From JBJXHC01 sp046160825 (GTDB lineage Bacteria > Bacteroidota > Ignavibacteria > UBA10030 > UBA6906), in NCBI GenBank assembly GCA_046160825.1, contig JBJXHC010000044.1, positions 1-22,447 of the forward strand: DNA of 22,447 nucleotides. Direction: 5' to 3'. The notes beneath the pieces were generated by a model. It made no database searches and was not told where the DNA came from. It saw only the letters and a list, made by a program, of their open reading frames with translations. Both the position numbers and the translations under genes were made by a program. Every line of letters starts with the position of its first letter. Position 1 is the first letter of the stretch. This document shows positions 21,873-22,447 of this stretch, in pieces.

Positions 21873-22447
21873 TCAAAGTTGCTCCTCGACGTAGAGGCGG
21901 ATGCCGCCGTCCATCTCGGCTTGGCGGTTGCCGAGCCAGGTATCGAAAGCCGACTTGCTGTCGAAGCGACGCCCTGAATTGAACGTGGGCGAAACGGCGC
22001 TGGGTTCTATGCGATTCGCGTCGACCTCGTAGGTGTGGAGATACTGCGCGGTGCAGCGACAATTGTAATCAATGGGAGGGAGCGGACCCTCGCCAACCCG
22101 GAAGACCTGATCGTTGAGGGCGGCGTGTTCCGGCCGCGTGGCTGAGTCGAGAATAGCAAGGTAACGCCAGAGTGGAAACCGGTCGCGCATCTGGTTGACT
22201 TGCTCAAGCTGGCCGATTGTGTACGCTGTGTAGAGATTGGTACGGAAGACTGTCTGTGCCCGATATAAAAGTCCTGCCTCATCCAACAGATCAGAGAGTT
22301 CATCAAGAAATTCCTGATAGGTTTTCCCCTTCTGTGCGGCCTCTGCGAGACGCCTTTGAATGGCTTTCAAAGTCCTGTCATTCTCGACTCCACTGATCCA
22401 GAATGACTTCCTTCGAAGGTAGTTTACGGCCTCCTCCGGGACCACAT
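21873..22447 (-). CDS. Phage head morphogenesis protein, SPP1 gp7/Mu gpF family (partial)
   Basis: The frame is open at the right edge, so the true N-terminus lies outside; the GTG at 22445 is only the first possible start inside the window. 190 residues are visible. VFRTNLYTAYTIGQLEQVNQ, then PLWRYLAILDSATRPEHAAL and PPIDYNCRCTAQYL match the SPP1 gp7/Mu gpF minor head protein domain (PF04233), with the conserved R-E-...-RPEH-LN and PP-NCRC patterns. Such proteins bind the portal and help DNA packaging or ejection. About 50 further residues follow the CRC motif, ending LYVEEQL. Its presence suggests a prophage or remnant extending rightwards. The gene faces the truncated IS256 transposase, 111 nt away across the hairpin. 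Confidence 0.88.
   Translation of the reverse strand, partial: VVPEEAVNYLRRKSFWISGVENDRTLKAIQRRLAEAAQKGKTYQEFLDELSDLLDEAGLLYRAQTVFRTNLYTAYTIGQLEQVNQMRDRFPLWRYLAILDSATRPEHAALNDQVFRVGEGPLPPIDYNCRCTAQYLHTYEVDANRIEPSAVSPTFNSGRRFDSKSAFDTWLGNRQAEMDGGIRLYVEEQL

Noticed and set aside
1..22447. tRNA, rRNA or CRISPR features
   Set aside because: No cloverleaf, rRNA core sequence or repeat-spacer pattern was seen in the intergenic regions.

Overview
The window looks like a chromosomal segment of a Gram-negative bacterium, most likely in the Bacteroidota/Chlorobiota/Ignavibacteria (FCB) assemblage. The evidence is indirect: several outer-membrane beta-barrel proteins, OmpA proteins with TSP3 calcium-binding repeats, a C11-like caspase-fold lipoprotein, and small stress proteins. 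No rRNA or other phylogenetic marker is present, so the assignment is an inference. GC looks close to 50% throughout.

Layout. Left edge (1-640): the 3' end of an IS3-family element has cut into a DUF5661-like gene. A 49-aa Lmo0937-type membrane peptide follows, then a short remnant of a Thivi_2564-type peptide gene. 806-2353: an outer-membrane beta-barrel/TSP3/OmpA protein with a clear terminator. 2555-11664: an intact Thivi_2564-type membrane peptide followed by a 2961-aa cyclic beta-1,2-glucan synthase. 11791-14406: a beta-barrel protein, then an AI-2E-family permease and a YihY/BrkB-family membrane protein that overlap by 4 nt. 14616-16913: a DUF4382-type protein with an odd C-terminus, a two-helix membrane protein, and a lipoprotein with a clostripain/caspase-like fold. 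17146-19109: another beta-barrel protein, a Gly-zipper/OmpA lipoprotein and an ECF sigma factor. 19162-20489 (minus strand): cold-shock protein, CsbD-like protein and a RibD-C-type reductase. Right edge (20797-22447): a small unknown protein, an IS256-family transposase lacking its catalytic half, a large hairpin and a truncated phage head-morphogenesis gene (SPP1 gp7/Mu gpF family).

How it may work together. Most products act in the membrane or envelope (cyclic glucan, OmpA/peptidoglycan-linking proteins, beta-barrels, lipoproteins) or belong to families linked to general stress (CsbD, Lmo0937-type, cold shock, ECF sigma). The most informative signal outside the genes is a ~65-bp intergenic sequence present upstream of three separate envelope genes (about 11651, 14498 and 16982). 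It suggests a common promoter or operator, so the window may be an envelope-stress island with a shared regulator. The ECF sigma factor at 18516 is one candidate for that regulator, but this is not shown. Several remnants (a Gly-zipper fragment fused out of frame to the DUF4382 gene, the LGNIHIG tail at 599-634, the disrupted DUF5661 gene and both truncated mobile-element genes) show recent duplication, deletion and insertion.
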